The position numbers were made by a program, and so were the translations under genes. From JAATGA01 sp047605605 (GTDB lineage Bacteria > Pseudomonadota > Alphaproteobacteria > Rhodobacterales > Rhodobacteraceae), in contig JASGFG010000041.1 in the NCBI GenBank assembly GCA_047605605.1, positions 1-32,227 of the forward strand: DNA of 32,227 nt. The letters run 5' to 3'. The notes under the pieces are model-generated. The model did not search any database. It saw only the letters and a list, made by a program, of their open reading frames with translations, and was not told where the DNA came from. Each line of letters opens with the position of its first letter. Positions within the stretch are counted from its first letter, which is position 1. Of the stretch, positions 18,701 to 25,364 are shown in pieces.

Positions 18701-19041
18701 TCGGTCAGCACCAGCCGGGCACCGACGATCAGTTGCGGAAGATGCGGCACCGAAGGGGCGGGCAGATCCTGCGGGTGACCGATCTCCTGTCGCGAACAGC
18801 TGTCGATCCGGTGGGTCGAGCGGATGGGCAGGGTCTTTTCCATATCCTGCCGCAGCGTCTTCAGTGCCGACCAGGCGCGCACAACCCCCGCAACCGAATT
18901 GCGGTCGGTAATGGCGATGGCCGCCAACCCCAGTTCGGCGGCCCGCAGCACCAGTTCCTCGGGATGCGAGGCGCCACGCAGAAAGCTGAAATTCGTCGTG
19001 ATGCACAACTCGGCATAGGCATCGGGGACCGGACGGTTCAC
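15718..19041 (-). CDS. dnaE2: Error-prone DNA polymerase ImuC/DnaE2
   Basis: DnaE2 (ImuC) is the catalytic polymerase of the ImuA-ImuB-DnaE2 mutasome, which copies past damaged DNA and causes SOS mutagenesis. It is a C-family polymerase: a PHP domain at the N-terminus (TTNFSFLRGASHPEELV, ITDRNSVAGV), then the palm and its catalytic aspartates in PDIDVDF at about 413-419. The RGSAANSI loop precedes these. A helix-hairpin-helix region follows, with an OB fold near the C-terminus (LTLEDETGVANIVVWPKVYD). I chose GTG at 19041, which overlaps the imuB stop by 4 nt (GTGA) and has AGGGGGAG 5 nt upstream. This gives 1107 residues, normal for DnaE2, whereas a start at 19173 would add 44 residues without family character. 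The PHP domain appears to carry an extra stretch of about 40 residues (about 62-100). Confidence 0.95.
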   Translation of the reverse strand: MNRPVPDAYAELCITTNFSFLRGASHPEELVLRAAELGLAAIAITDRNSVAGVVRAWSALKTLRQDMEKTLPIRSTHRIDSCSRQEIGHPQDLPAPSVPHLPQLIVGARLVLTDSPVEWLALPTDRTAWHRLSRLLTLGKRRAAKAECDLTQADLVAGGRGMILIALPSVEETSPEPISLMARAHPGQVFLGAAPRYDGTDQAWFDTCADLACRAGVPMVAVGDVMMHRAARRPLADVLTCLREGITIDQIGTRALLNAEHRLKGAGDMARLYHRHPAAINLTLEIAARCRFDLSELSYEYPDEIAGGEPAQKRLERLTRAGLARRCTGPIPDRYNDLLDKELSIVGDLGYAAYFLTVHDIVGFARSQGILCQGRGSAANSIICWALGITDVSPDMIGMVFERFVSRHRGEPPDIDVDFEHERREEVIQWIYQKYGRHRAGLCATVIHFRSRAAIREVGKVMGLGADVTANLSSQVWGISNGGADPDRIREAGLDPDDRRLAQTIRLIGEIIGFPRHLSQHVGGFVITRDRLDELCPIGNAAMEDRTCIEWDKDDIDALRILKVDVLGLGMLTCLRKIFGLLGTHEGIAHNLASVPQEDGPTYAMLQKADAVGVFQVESRAQMNFLPRMKPATFYDLVIEVAIVRPGPIQGGMVKPYIRRRMGLEEPEPFGPALAEVTRKTLGVPLFQEQAMQIAIVGAGYSAEEADQLRRSLASFRRMGTIGEHRDRFIAGMLANGYTSEVATRCFGQIEGFADYGFPESHAAAFAMLTYVSSWLKCHHPAIFACGLLNAQPMGFYAPAQIVRDARDHGIEVRPVCVNHSLWDNSLERRADGALALRLGFRQIKGFREEDAGWIAAARGNGYPDPESLWLRAGLAPAVLERLAEADAFTGLGLTRRQALWAVRAIRAPAPLPLFSDPVDGEGLREPTVNLPVMQEGEEVVEDYVALRLTLRAHPMALLRPGIAGLTPHGELARIPPRRLSVCGLVIIRQRPGTASGVIFLTLEDETGVANIVVWPKVYDRFRRIVMGGRLLRVTGRLQREGIVTHLIAEMIEDLSPRLSDLGHPLERAVGLTQPQADDAPRPPRTLPRAMHPREQAKRLFPSRDFH

Positions 19042-20513
19042 ATGAACTCCCCCTGCACGAACCAGCCCGGGTTTTGCGGCGTATGGAACATCCACAGCCG
19101 ACGGCCCTGCCGCGTCTCGACACGCCAATAGTCGCGCAGGCCGGATGGCCGTGTTTCGGTATCGGCCCACCATTCCGGGGCGATCCGTTCAGGCCCCAGC
19201 ACCCGGCCGGTGGTCAGGTGCATCCGCCGCCAGCGAAAGCGTTCGGGCGGGGCTGCGCCCTCGGCGCCGATGGGCTCGGGCGGAAACAGCAGCAGAGGCC
19301 GCGGACGGCGGACAGGCCAGCCTTGGGCGGGCTTTGTCGTGGCGGCAGGGCGCATGACGAAGCCACGCTCGGGAATATGGCTGTCGGCGGGCAGGAAGCG
19401 CTGGATATTGTCCAGCCCGATTCGGGTGCCGATCCGGGTGATCAGGTCGTCCAGCCGGTCGGAGCTTTCGGCCGCAGCCCCGATCTGGCGGATCGGCATA
19501 GGCTCGACCACCCGCGCCTCCAGCCGCAGCCGGTCGATGCCGAACCCTGCATCGACCCCCTCCACCCCGCGCTGGAACAAGGGCAGGATCCGCGCCGGAT
19601 CGCGCATCGCCGTGGCCAGCCGCAGCGTCACCGCCTCGCCACCGCGATCCACCCGCCGCAATTCCAGCACAAGGCTGCGCGCACCGGCCTCGTGCTCTTT
19701 GAGCTTTGCGCAAAGCCGGTCGAGCAGCCGCGCGACCCCGGCCATGACATCGCTGACCAGACCGATCGGCTCTGGCAGCGTCAGGCCCACGGCGTAATGC
19801 GGCGGATCGGCCTGCGGCGTGATCGCCTCGGGCTGCCGGCCCAAGGCCTGATCGAGGCGCAGCAACAATCCGGGCCCGAAACGGCGCGCAAGCGGGGCGC
19901 GGGGGGCGCCCGCAAGCGCACCGATGGTCCGCAGCCCCAGTCGTTGCAGGGCAACGACCGTCTCTTCCTCCAGCCGCAGCCCGGCAACGGGAAGGCCTTC
20001 CAGCGCCGCCAGACCCGCATTCGGCGCCGCAATCCCCTCGCCATAGCGTGCCAGGGCCCAGGCCGCGCCACGGCTGTCGCCCAATCCCAACCGCACCTCG
20101 ATACCGCCGCGGCGTAGACGCCCGCGCATATCGGCCAGTATCGCCGCCTCACCCCCCTGCAGATGGGTCGATCCGGTGATGTCCAGCACCAGCCCGTCCG
20201 GGCCTTCGATCCCCACCCATGGGCAATAGCGTTGCGCCCAACGACGCAGGGTTTCCAGCATCCGTGCCTCGGCCGCCGGATCGCCCGGCTTGCTGTGCAG
20301 GCGGGGGCAGAAGGCCCGTGCCTCGGCCAGGGGCATGCCGCGGCTCAATCCCTGCGCCTCGGCCTGCCGATTCAGGCAATGGATGCGCCGCGCATTGCCC
20401 AGCGTCAGCGTGACGGCAAAGGGGCCGTCAACCGGACGCACCCGCAGCATCCGGTCCGAAGCCAACCGGGGAAACCACATCGAGACGATGCGCCGCCCTA
20501 TTCCATCGAACAT
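19038..20513 (-). CDS. imuB: Mutasome scaffold ImuB (Y-family polymerase-like)
   Basis: ImuB is a Y-family polymerase relative that lacks catalytic activity and bridges DnaE2, ImuA and the beta clamp. The N-terminal fold is visible (VSMWFPRLASDRMLRV and LVLDITGSTHLQGGE), but the acidic pair of active Y-family enzymes (SIDE motif) is not present, as is known for ImuB. A helix-hairpin-helix/little-finger region follows. PLLLF at about residues 406-410 resembles a clamp-binding motif. The ATG at 20513 starts the family N-terminus (MFDGIGRRIVSMWFPR), with GGGG 7 nt upstream; a TTG at 20525 is less likely. Length is 491. It overlaps imuA by 86 nt in another frame and dnaE2 by 4 nt. A GAAC-N7-GAAC box ends 14 nt upstream of its start. 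Confidence 0.93.
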   Translation of the reverse strand: MFDGIGRRIVSMWFPRLASDRMLRVRPVDGPFAVTLTLGNARRIHCLNRQAEAQGLSRGMPLAEARAFCPRLHSKPGDPAAEARMLETLRRWAQRYCPWVGIEGPDGLVLDITGSTHLQGGEAAILADMRGRLRRGGIEVRLGLGDSRGAAWALARYGEGIAAPNAGLAALEGLPVAGLRLEEETVVALQRLGLRTIGALAGAPRAPLARRFGPGLLLRLDQALGRQPEAITPQADPPHYAVGLTLPEPIGLVSDVMAGVARLLDRLCAKLKEHEAGARSLVLELRRVDRGGEAVTLRLATAMRDPARILPLFQRGVEGVDAGFGIDRLRLEARVVEPMPIRQIGAAAESSDRLDDLITRIGTRIGLDNIQRFLPADSHIPERGFVMRPAATTKPAQGWPVRRPRPLLLFPPEPIGAEGAAPPERFRWRRMHLTTGRVLGPERIAPEWWADTETRPSGLRDYWRVETRQGRRLWMFHTPQNPGWFVQGEFM

Positions 20514-21033
20514 GCCAGGCCCCAATTGTTCCTGATTTGTTCTTTTTAATTTCCCATCGCATCAGTGTCGAGTCCGTCGTCCTGTTCCCGCACCGCCCGC
20601 CCTCATCGAATACCGGCGTGCAAGACCACCGCGTCTCGGCCGCCGGACTGCCCATCCCCTCGGGGATCAGGCACAGCCCGGTCGTCGCACCAGCCTTCGC
20701 CGCCAGTTGCAGCCGCCGCCCCTCGCGCAGATCAAGCGGATGCGTCAGCTCGATCACCACTAACCCGACCGCGCCATCCCTCAGCGCCTCTTCCGCGACG
20801 GCCAGCGTATCCGTCTGGCTCCGGGTTCGCGCCATCAGGATCTGTCCGGGATCGCATATCGCGGCCAGACCATCGGGATGGGGAGAAGCGCCCTGCCACC
20901 CCTCGCCGATCCAGAGCGCCGGCCCGTTGCCCGTTCTGACCGCAACAGCAGCAAAGCCGATCGCGCCCGGGCCATAGGCCTCATGGACACGCGACAGCCG
21001 CAAAGGCAGAGGGGGCTTTGGGAGAACGCTCAT
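20428..21033 (-). CDS. imuA: Mutasome protein ImuA (RecA-like)
   Basis: ImuA is a RecA-like accessory protein that works with ImuB and DnaE2 in damage tolerance. The 201 residues match the alphaproteobacterial family: LSRVHEAYGPGAIGFAAVAV near the N-terminus, then LREGRRLQLAAKAGATTGLCLI in the core. The tail LMRWEIKKNKSGTIGAWHVR is the conserved family ending, so the C-terminus overlapping imuB is genuine coding sequence. There is no complete Walker A, as expected for this short form. It is the first gene of imuA-imuB-dnaE2. Its own upstream region (21034-21066) is only 33 nt from the integrase remnant. No GAAC/GTTC pair was found before it, unlike the one inside its 3' end. Confidence 0.88.
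   Translation of the reverse strand: MSVLPKPPLPLRLSRVHEAYGPGAIGFAAVAVRTGNGPALWIGEGWQGASPHPDGLAAICDPGQILMARTRSQTDTLAVAEEALRDGAVGLVVIELTHPLDLREGRRLQLAAKAGATTGLCLIPEGMGSPAAETRWSCTPVFDEGGRCGNRTTDSTLMRWEIKKNKSGTIGAWHVRWNRAAHRLDVVSPVGFGPDAAGASG
20528..20571 (-). promoter_or_regulatory. Candidate SOS (LexA) box and promoter for imuB inside imuA
   Basis: On the minus strand GAACAAATCAGGAAC (20542-20528) is an exact GAAC-N7-GAAC, the complement of the alphaproteobacterial LexA operator GTTC-N7-GTTC. Directly upstream lie TCGACA (20571-20566) and TAAAAA (20548-20543), 17 nt apart, which fit -35 and -10 hexamers at the ideal distance. A start point would fall inside the box, and the imuB ATG lies about 23 nt further on. 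The patch is A/T-rich in a GC-rich gene and its codons (AAA TCA GGA ACA ATT GGG) are ones the neighbourhood rarely uses, which suggests selection on the DNA itself. Chance occurrence of the box alone in 32 kb is not negligible. Confidence 0.55.
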
Positions 21034-21066
21034 CGGTCGAGCCTATACAAAAAGACGCAGGAAAGC

Positions 21067-21369
21067 TTAAGGGCAATCGATCTGATCCGCGACCCTGCAA
21101 CCCACACTGGCTCTCTTTGCCATCGCGCGCGCGATGGTTGCGGACAAGTTGGCAGCAGCGGAGGCCTTGGCGCTGTCCGGGCAGATGACCGCTTGTTTCC
21201 TGACCTCTTCGACATTCCGCAGCTTGGCTGTTTCCGGGTCTTTGGTCCGTAGAGATCGGCTGACGATTTTGTCGCCAAGAATCCGCCGAAGATCGGTCGG
21301 AACGCGTTGCCGGAAATAGTAGACGCCAGATTTCTTGTTCTTCTGCGGACGAGCCATCTGCAAGGCCAT
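21067..21369 (-). pseudogene. Truncated tyrosine integrase (N-terminal fragment)
   Basis: Residues MARPQKNKKSGVYYFRQRVP followed by TDLRRILGDKIVSRSLRTKD and PETAKLRN match the N-terminal DNA-binding region of phage-type tyrosine recombinases, which bind arm sites during integration. After about 60 residues the resemblance ends, and a stop follows at residue 100. The core and catalytic R-H-R-Y domain are absent, so it is inactive. ATGs at 21369 and 21357 are both possible; MARPQK (21357) is the usual family start. It begins 64 nt past the 3' end of tRNA-Thr and is read away from it, the classic layout of an element integrated into a tRNA gene. The rest of the element appears deleted. Confidence 0.75.
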
Positions 21370-21432
21370 GGTGTAGAACCGAAGCGAATCAAGCTCTTGA
21401 TAACAGCCAAGTTTCTGGTTTTAATAGAAAAA

Positions 21433-21507
<75 letters not shown>

Positions 21508-21542
21508 GCCGGGGCGAGGCGGGTTGCCTTGCGTGGCGGGTG

Positions 21543-21569
21543 ATTAGACGCAATCGGCAGGGCGTGCAA
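21543..21569 (-). promoter_or_regulatory. Candidate tRNA-Thr promoter
   Basis: On the minus strand TTGCAC (21569-21564) and TCTAAT (21548-21543) are 15 nt apart, about 36 nt before the tRNA 5' end. The spacer is short, so confidence is limited. Confidence 0.4.
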
Positions 21570-21574
21570 GGGGC

Positions 21575-21596
21575 AAAAATCACGCCTTCGGGATTT
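21575..21596 (-). terminator. Possible terminator after gbpR
   Basis: On the minus strand an imperfect stem (AAATC with GATTT, plus inner CG pairs around an AAGG loop) is followed by a TTTTT run about 22 nt past the gbpR stop. The stem is weak but the T run is right for a terminator. Confidence 0.4.
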
Positions 21597-21617
21597 GCCG
21601 CAGCCGGGCGCGGCAGG

Positions 21618-22553
21618 TCATTCGCCGGGGGCCGCGGCCGAATTCGCCAGGATCATCTCGGCCAGACGCCGCGCGGCGGGGGGCAGGGTGGTGTCGGCGC
21701 GGGTGACAAGGCCGAAGGGCTCGACCTCGATCCCCAAGTCGATCGGGACGACGGCGAAAGGGGCCCCCGCGCCCCGCGCGAAGGTGTCGGCAACTGCGCG
21801 GGCCAGGGGGGCCACGGCATTAGAATGCTGCACCATCGCCAGCGTCAGCAGAAAGGACGCGGTGGACAGCCGCTGCGGCGGGTTGGGCAGGCCCAGGGCG
21901 TGCAGCCGCGCCGTCACGGCCCGCCACAGGATCGCATCGGTGCCGGGCATCACCCAGTCATAGGCCATCAGATCCTCGGCCCGCACCGGCGCCTCGGCCA
22001 GGCGATGGCCGCGGCGGACCATCAGTTCCACCGGCTCGGCCTCGATCAGGCGGGTTTCCAGCAGGTGGCGCGTCTCGTCCGAGGGCAGGCGGCCGATGGC
22101 GAAATCCAGCCGCCCGTCCAGCAACTGCGTGTTCAGCAGGTCCGAGGGGGCGACCGTCACCTCGGCCGTCACGCCGGGCAGCGCCAGCCGCGCGGCGCGG
22201 AGCGCGGGCAGCACCCGGTCCAGCGCCGGCCCCGTGACCGATCCGATCCGCACCCGGCCTGCGGCCCCGCCCGCAATCTCGTCCAGCTCGCGTCCGGCAT
22301 CGGCCAGTTCGGTCAGCACGCGGGCGGCGCGGCGCGACAAGGCGGTTCCGACCTCGGTCAGCGCGACACCCCGGCCGGTGCGTTCGTGGACCGGGCGGCC
22401 CACGATCCGCTCCACCTCGGCCAGCAGGCGCGAGGCGGCGGGCTGCGCGATGCCGATGCGGTCGGCCGCCGCCCCCAGTTGTCCGGTATCGCCAAGCGCC
22501 TGCATCAGCCGCAGATGCGTCAGCTTCAGGCCGCGGCGGAGAAGTTCAGACAT
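21618..22553 (-). CDS. gbpR: LysR-family regulator, GbpR-like
   Basis: This is a LysR-type transcription factor with an N-terminal winged helix-turn-helix (residues 10-70, LRLMQALGDTGQLGAAADRI and GIAQPAASRLLAEVERIVGR). The periplasmic-binding-like effector domain spans about 95-300 (GRVRIGSVTGPALDRVLPAL). It has the normal length of 311. It is divergent from chvE, the same arrangement as Agrobacterium gbpR, whose product controls the chvE sugar-binding protein gene in response to galactose, arabinose and related sugars. That synteny is the main reason for the symbol. A TCATG-CAA-CATGA dyad in the shared region is its likely operator and could also serve self-regulation. The actual inducer is unknown. 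Confidence 0.85.
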   Translation of the reverse strand: MSELLRRGLKLTHLRLMQALGDTGQLGAAADRIGIAQPAASRLLAEVERIVGRPVHERTGRGVALTEVGTALSRRAARVLTELADAGRELDEIAGGAAGRVRIGSVTGPALDRVLPALRAARLALPGVTAEVTVAPSDLLNTQLLDGRLDFAIGRLPSDETRHLLETRLIEAEPVELMVRRGHRLAEAPVRAEDLMAYDWVMPGTDAILWRAVTARLHALGLPNPPQRLSTASFLLTLAMVQHSNAVAPLARAVADTFARGAGAPFAVVPIDLGIEVEPFGLVTRADTTLPPAARRLAEMILANSAAAPGE

Positions 22554-22560
22554 ACCAGAT

Positions 22561-22614
22561 TTGCCATATCGTCATCATGCAACATGAATTGACGGGTATG
22601 ACGCGATATTGCAA
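22561..22614. promoter_or_regulatory. LysR-type operator between gbpR and chvE
   Basis: TCATGCAACATGA (22575-22587) is a perfect 5-bp dyad with a 3-nt centre and fits the T-N11-A consensus of LysR-family sites. It is nested in a larger imperfect inverted repeat: TTGC-N-ATATCG-TCAT (22561-22575) against ATGA-CG-CGATAT-N-GCAA (22598-22614), with a 2-nt bulge. The site is 22 nt upstream of gbpR and about 120 nt upstream of the chvE start. Confidence 0.6.
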
Positions 22615-22705
22615 CCCTCCGCGCACGGAGTTGCCGATCCCGGAGGGGGGACGGCGATGGAACCGGGTCTTCGCCGCGCCTGCCGCGGCCTCAGGGAGAA
22701 ACCAT

Positions 22706-23773
22706 ATGAAACTTCTCAACAGGGCGCTTTCGGCGCTGGCGGTTGCCGCCACGTTGACGGGCGGCGCGGCCTTCGCGCAAAGCAAGGGCACGGTCGGGAT
22801 CGCGATGCCGACCAAATCGTCGGCCCGCTGGATCACCGACGGCAATTCGATGGTCGAACAGTTCAAGGCCGCGGGTTATGACACCGACCTGCAATATGCC
22901 GAGGATGACATCCCGAACCAGCTGTCGCAGATCGAGAACATGATCACCAAAGGGGTCAAGGTTCTGGTCATCGCGTCCATCGACGGCACCACGCTGTCGA
23001 ACGCGCTGGAAAACGCCAAGGCCTCGGGGATCAAGGTCATCGCCTATGACCGGCTGATCCGCGAAAGCGATGCGGTCGACTATTACGCGACCTTCGACAA
23101 CTTCAAGGTCGGCGTGCAACAGGCTGAATCGCTTGTGAAAGGCCTGAAAGAGCGTTTCCCCGACGTGAAGCCGTGGAATGTGGAACTGTTCGGCGGCAGC
23201 CCCGACGACAACAACGCCTTCTTCTTCTACAACGGCGCGATGAGCGTCCTGCAACCGATGATCGACTCGGGCGAGATCGCGATTCCCTCGGGCCAGCAGG
23301 GCATGGACGTGGTCGGCACCCTGCGTTGGGACCCGGCGACCGCGCAGTCGCGCATGGACAACCTGCTGTCGGCCCACTACGGCGACAAGCAGCTGAACGG
23401 CGTGTTGTCGCCCTATGACGGGCTGTCGATCGGCATCCTGTCGTCGGTCAAGGGCGTGGGATATGGCTCGGGCGATCTGAAGATGCCGATCGTCACCGGG
23501 CAGGATGCCGAAGTTCCCTCGGTCAAGTCGATGATCGCGGGCGAGCAGTATTCGACGATCTTCAAGGACACCCGCGCCCTGGCCGGCGTGACGGTCAAGA
23601 TGGTCGATGCGCTGATGCAGGGCAAAGAGCCGGAAGTGAACGACACCAAGACCTATGACAACGGCGTCAAGATCGTTCCGTCCTACCTGCTGGAGCCGGT
23701 TTCCGTCGACGTGAACAACTATGAATCGGTTCTCGTCGGGTCGGGCTACTACACCGCCGATCAGTTGAAGTGA
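22706..23773 (+). CDS. chvE: ChvE-like multiple-sugar periplasmic binding protein
   Basis: This periplasmic protein binds a monosaccharide and hands it to GguAB. It has the periplasmic-binding type 1 fold of the xylose/galactose group. In Agrobacterium, ChvE binds galactose, arabinose, glucose and xylose and also signals to VirA; no vir genes are seen here. The signal peptide is residues 1-22 (MKLLNRALSALAVAATLTGG, cleaved after AFA), then QSKGTVGIAMPTKSSARWIT opens the mature domain. Motifs ASIDGTTLSNALENAKASGI and ELFGGSPDDNNAFFFYNGAM match the family. I chose the ATG at 22706 because it starts the signal peptide and has AGGGAG 7 nt upstream; an earlier in-frame ATG at 22577 would add 43 unrelated residues. 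Length is 355, as in ChvE. Confidence 0.93.
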   Translation: MKLLNRALSALAVAATLTGGAAFAQSKGTVGIAMPTKSSARWITDGNSMVEQFKAAGYDTDLQYAEDDIPNQLSQIENMITKGVKVLVIASIDGTTLSNALENAKASGIKVIAYDRLIRESDAVDYYATFDNFKVGVQQAESLVKGLKERFPDVKPWNVELFGGSPDDNNAFFFYNGAMSVLQPMIDSGEIAIPSGQQGMDVVGTLRWDPATAQSRMDNLLSAHYGDKQLNGVLSPYDGLSIGILSSVKGVGYGSGDLKMPIVTGQDAEVPSVKSMIAGEQYSTIFKDTRALAGVTVKMVDALMQGKEPEVNDTKTYDNGVKIVPSYLLEPVSVDVNNYESVLVGSGYYTADQLK

Positions 23774-23780
23774 CACGACC

Positions 23781-23810
23781 GGCCCGCCGCGGCGCAACCC
23801 GCGGCGGGCC
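23781..23810 (+). other. Stem-loop between chvE and gguA
   Basis: A perfect 12-bp GC stem (23781-23792 with 23799-23810) has a 6-nt loop and lies 8 nt past the chvE stop. There is no T run after it, so it is more likely an mRNA-stabilising or partial-termination structure that keeps binding-protein levels above those of the membrane subunits. Confidence 0.6.
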
Positions 23811-23825
23811 ATTTCCGGGGGGAAG

Positions 23826-25364
23826 ATGATGGCACCCATTCTTGAGATGCGGGGGATCGGCAAGTCCTTTCCCGGCGTGCGCGCGCTGGATCAGGTCAAC
23901 CTGTCGGTCGAGCCGGGCGAGATCCACGCGATCTGCGGCGAGAACGGCGCCGGAAAATCGACGCTGATGAAGGTGCTTTCGGGCGTCTATCCCCATGGCA
24001 CCTACGAGGGCGAGATCCTGTTCGAGGGCAAGCCCGCCGAATACCGCGACATCCGCGACAGCGAACATGCGGGCATCGTCATCATCCATCAGGAACTGGC
24101 GCTGGTGCCGCTGCTGTCCATTGCCGAGAACCTGTTTCTGGGCAACGAGGTGGCAAAGGGCGGCGTCATCAACTGGCCGCTGGCCTATCAGAAGACCGAA
24201 GACCTGCTGAACAAGGTCGGCCTGTCCGAGGCGCCGACCACCCGCGTGGAAAAGCTGGGCGTCGGCAAGCAGCAACTGATCGAGATCGCCAAGGCGCTGG
24301 CGAAAAACGTGCGCCTGCTGATCCTGGACGAGCCGACCGCGGCGCTTCAGGAAAACGACAGCCAGAAGCTGCTGGACCTGATGCTGGAGCTGAAGGCGCA
24401 GGGCGTCACCCAGATCATCATTTCCCACAAGCTGAACGAGATCCGCCGCGTGGCCGACCGCGTGACGGTGATCCGCGATGGATCGACCGTCTCCACCATG
24501 GACCGCGCCGACATCACCGAGGAACGGATCATCCGCGACATGGTGGGCCGCGACATGGCCAACCGCTATCCCGATCGCACCCCCGACATCGGCGAGGTGC
24601 TGATGGAGGTCAGGAACTGGTCGGTCATGCACCCCGACCAGCAGCGGCAGGTAATCCGCAACGCCTCGATCACCGTGCGCCGGGGCGAGATCGTCGGCAT
24701 CGCGGGCCTGATGGGGTCTGGCCGCACCGAATTTGCCATGAGCCTGTTCGGCCGCAGCTATGGCCGCGACATTACCGGCGAGGTGACTTTGGCCGGTAAA
24801 AAGCCCGACCTGTCCAGCGTCTCGCGCGCCATCGACGCAGGCCTGGCCTATGTGACCGAGGACCGCAAGGCCCTGGGCCTGATCCTGGACGAGCCGATCC
24901 TGAAGAACGTCTCGCTGGCCAATCTGGAAGGGATCGCCAAGAAGTTCGTCCTGTCGCGCGGCCGCGAGCAGCAGGTGGCCGAGAAATACCGCAAGGCCAT
25001 GAACATCCGCACCCCCAGCGTGTTCCAGCGCGTGGTGAACCTGTCGGGCGGCAACCAGCAGAAGGTCGTGCTGTCGAAATGGCTGTTCACCGATCCGCAG
25101 GTGCTGATCCTCGATGAACCGACGCGCGGCATCGACGTGGGCGCCAAGTTCGAGATCTACAACATCATGAACGATCTGGCTGCGCAGGGGCGGGGGGTGG
25201 TCATGATCAGCTCGGAAATGCCGGAACTTCTGGGCATGTGCGACCGCATCTATGTGATGAACGAAGGCCGGATCGCCGGTGAACTGACCAAGGCCGAGGC
25301 CAGTCAGGAACGGATCATGGAACTGATCCTGAAAGATGGAATGAAGGGGGGGCAGGCTGCATGA
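23826..25364 (+). CDS. gguA: Sugar ABC importer ATPase GguA (two ATPase domains)
   Basis: GguA is the cytoplasmic ATPase of the ChvE-GguAB monosaccharide importer, of the MglA/XylG/AraG type. Two ABC domains sit in one chain. Domain 1 (about 1-240) has Walker A GENGAGKST, a signature region GVGKQQLIEIAKALAKN and Walker B LLILDEPTAAL. Domain 2 (about 255-505) has the altered Walker A GLMGSGRTE typical of this class, signature LSGGNQQKVVLSKWL and Walker B VLILDEPTRGIDVG. Length (512) is normal. Two adjacent ATGs (23826, 23829) are possible; a GGGGGG run spaces best with the second. It follows chvE by 52 nt and overlaps gguB by 4 nt. Confidence 0.95.
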   Translation: MMAPILEMRGIGKSFPGVRALDQVNLSVEPGEIHAICGENGAGKSTLMKVLSGVYPHGTYEGEILFEGKPAEYRDIRDSEHAGIVIIHQELALVPLLSIAENLFLGNEVAKGGVINWPLAYQKTEDLLNKVGLSEAPTTRVEKLGVGKQQLIEIAKALAKNVRLLILDEPTAALQENDSQKLLDLMLELKAQGVTQIIISHKLNEIRRVADRVTVIRDGSTVSTMDRADITEERIIRDMVGRDMANRYPDRTPDIGEVLMEVRNWSVMHPDQQRQVIRNASITVRRGEIVGIAGLMGSGRTEFAMSLFGRSYGRDITGEVTLAGKKPDLSSVSRAIDAGLAYVTEDRKALGLILDEPILKNVSLANLEGIAKKFVLSRGREQQVAEKYRKAMNIRTPSVFQRVVNLSGGNQQKVVLSKWLFTDPQVLILDEPTRGIDVGAKFEIYNIMNDLAAQGRGVVMISSEMPELLGMCDRIYVMNEGRIAGELTKAEASQERIMELILKDGMKGGQAA

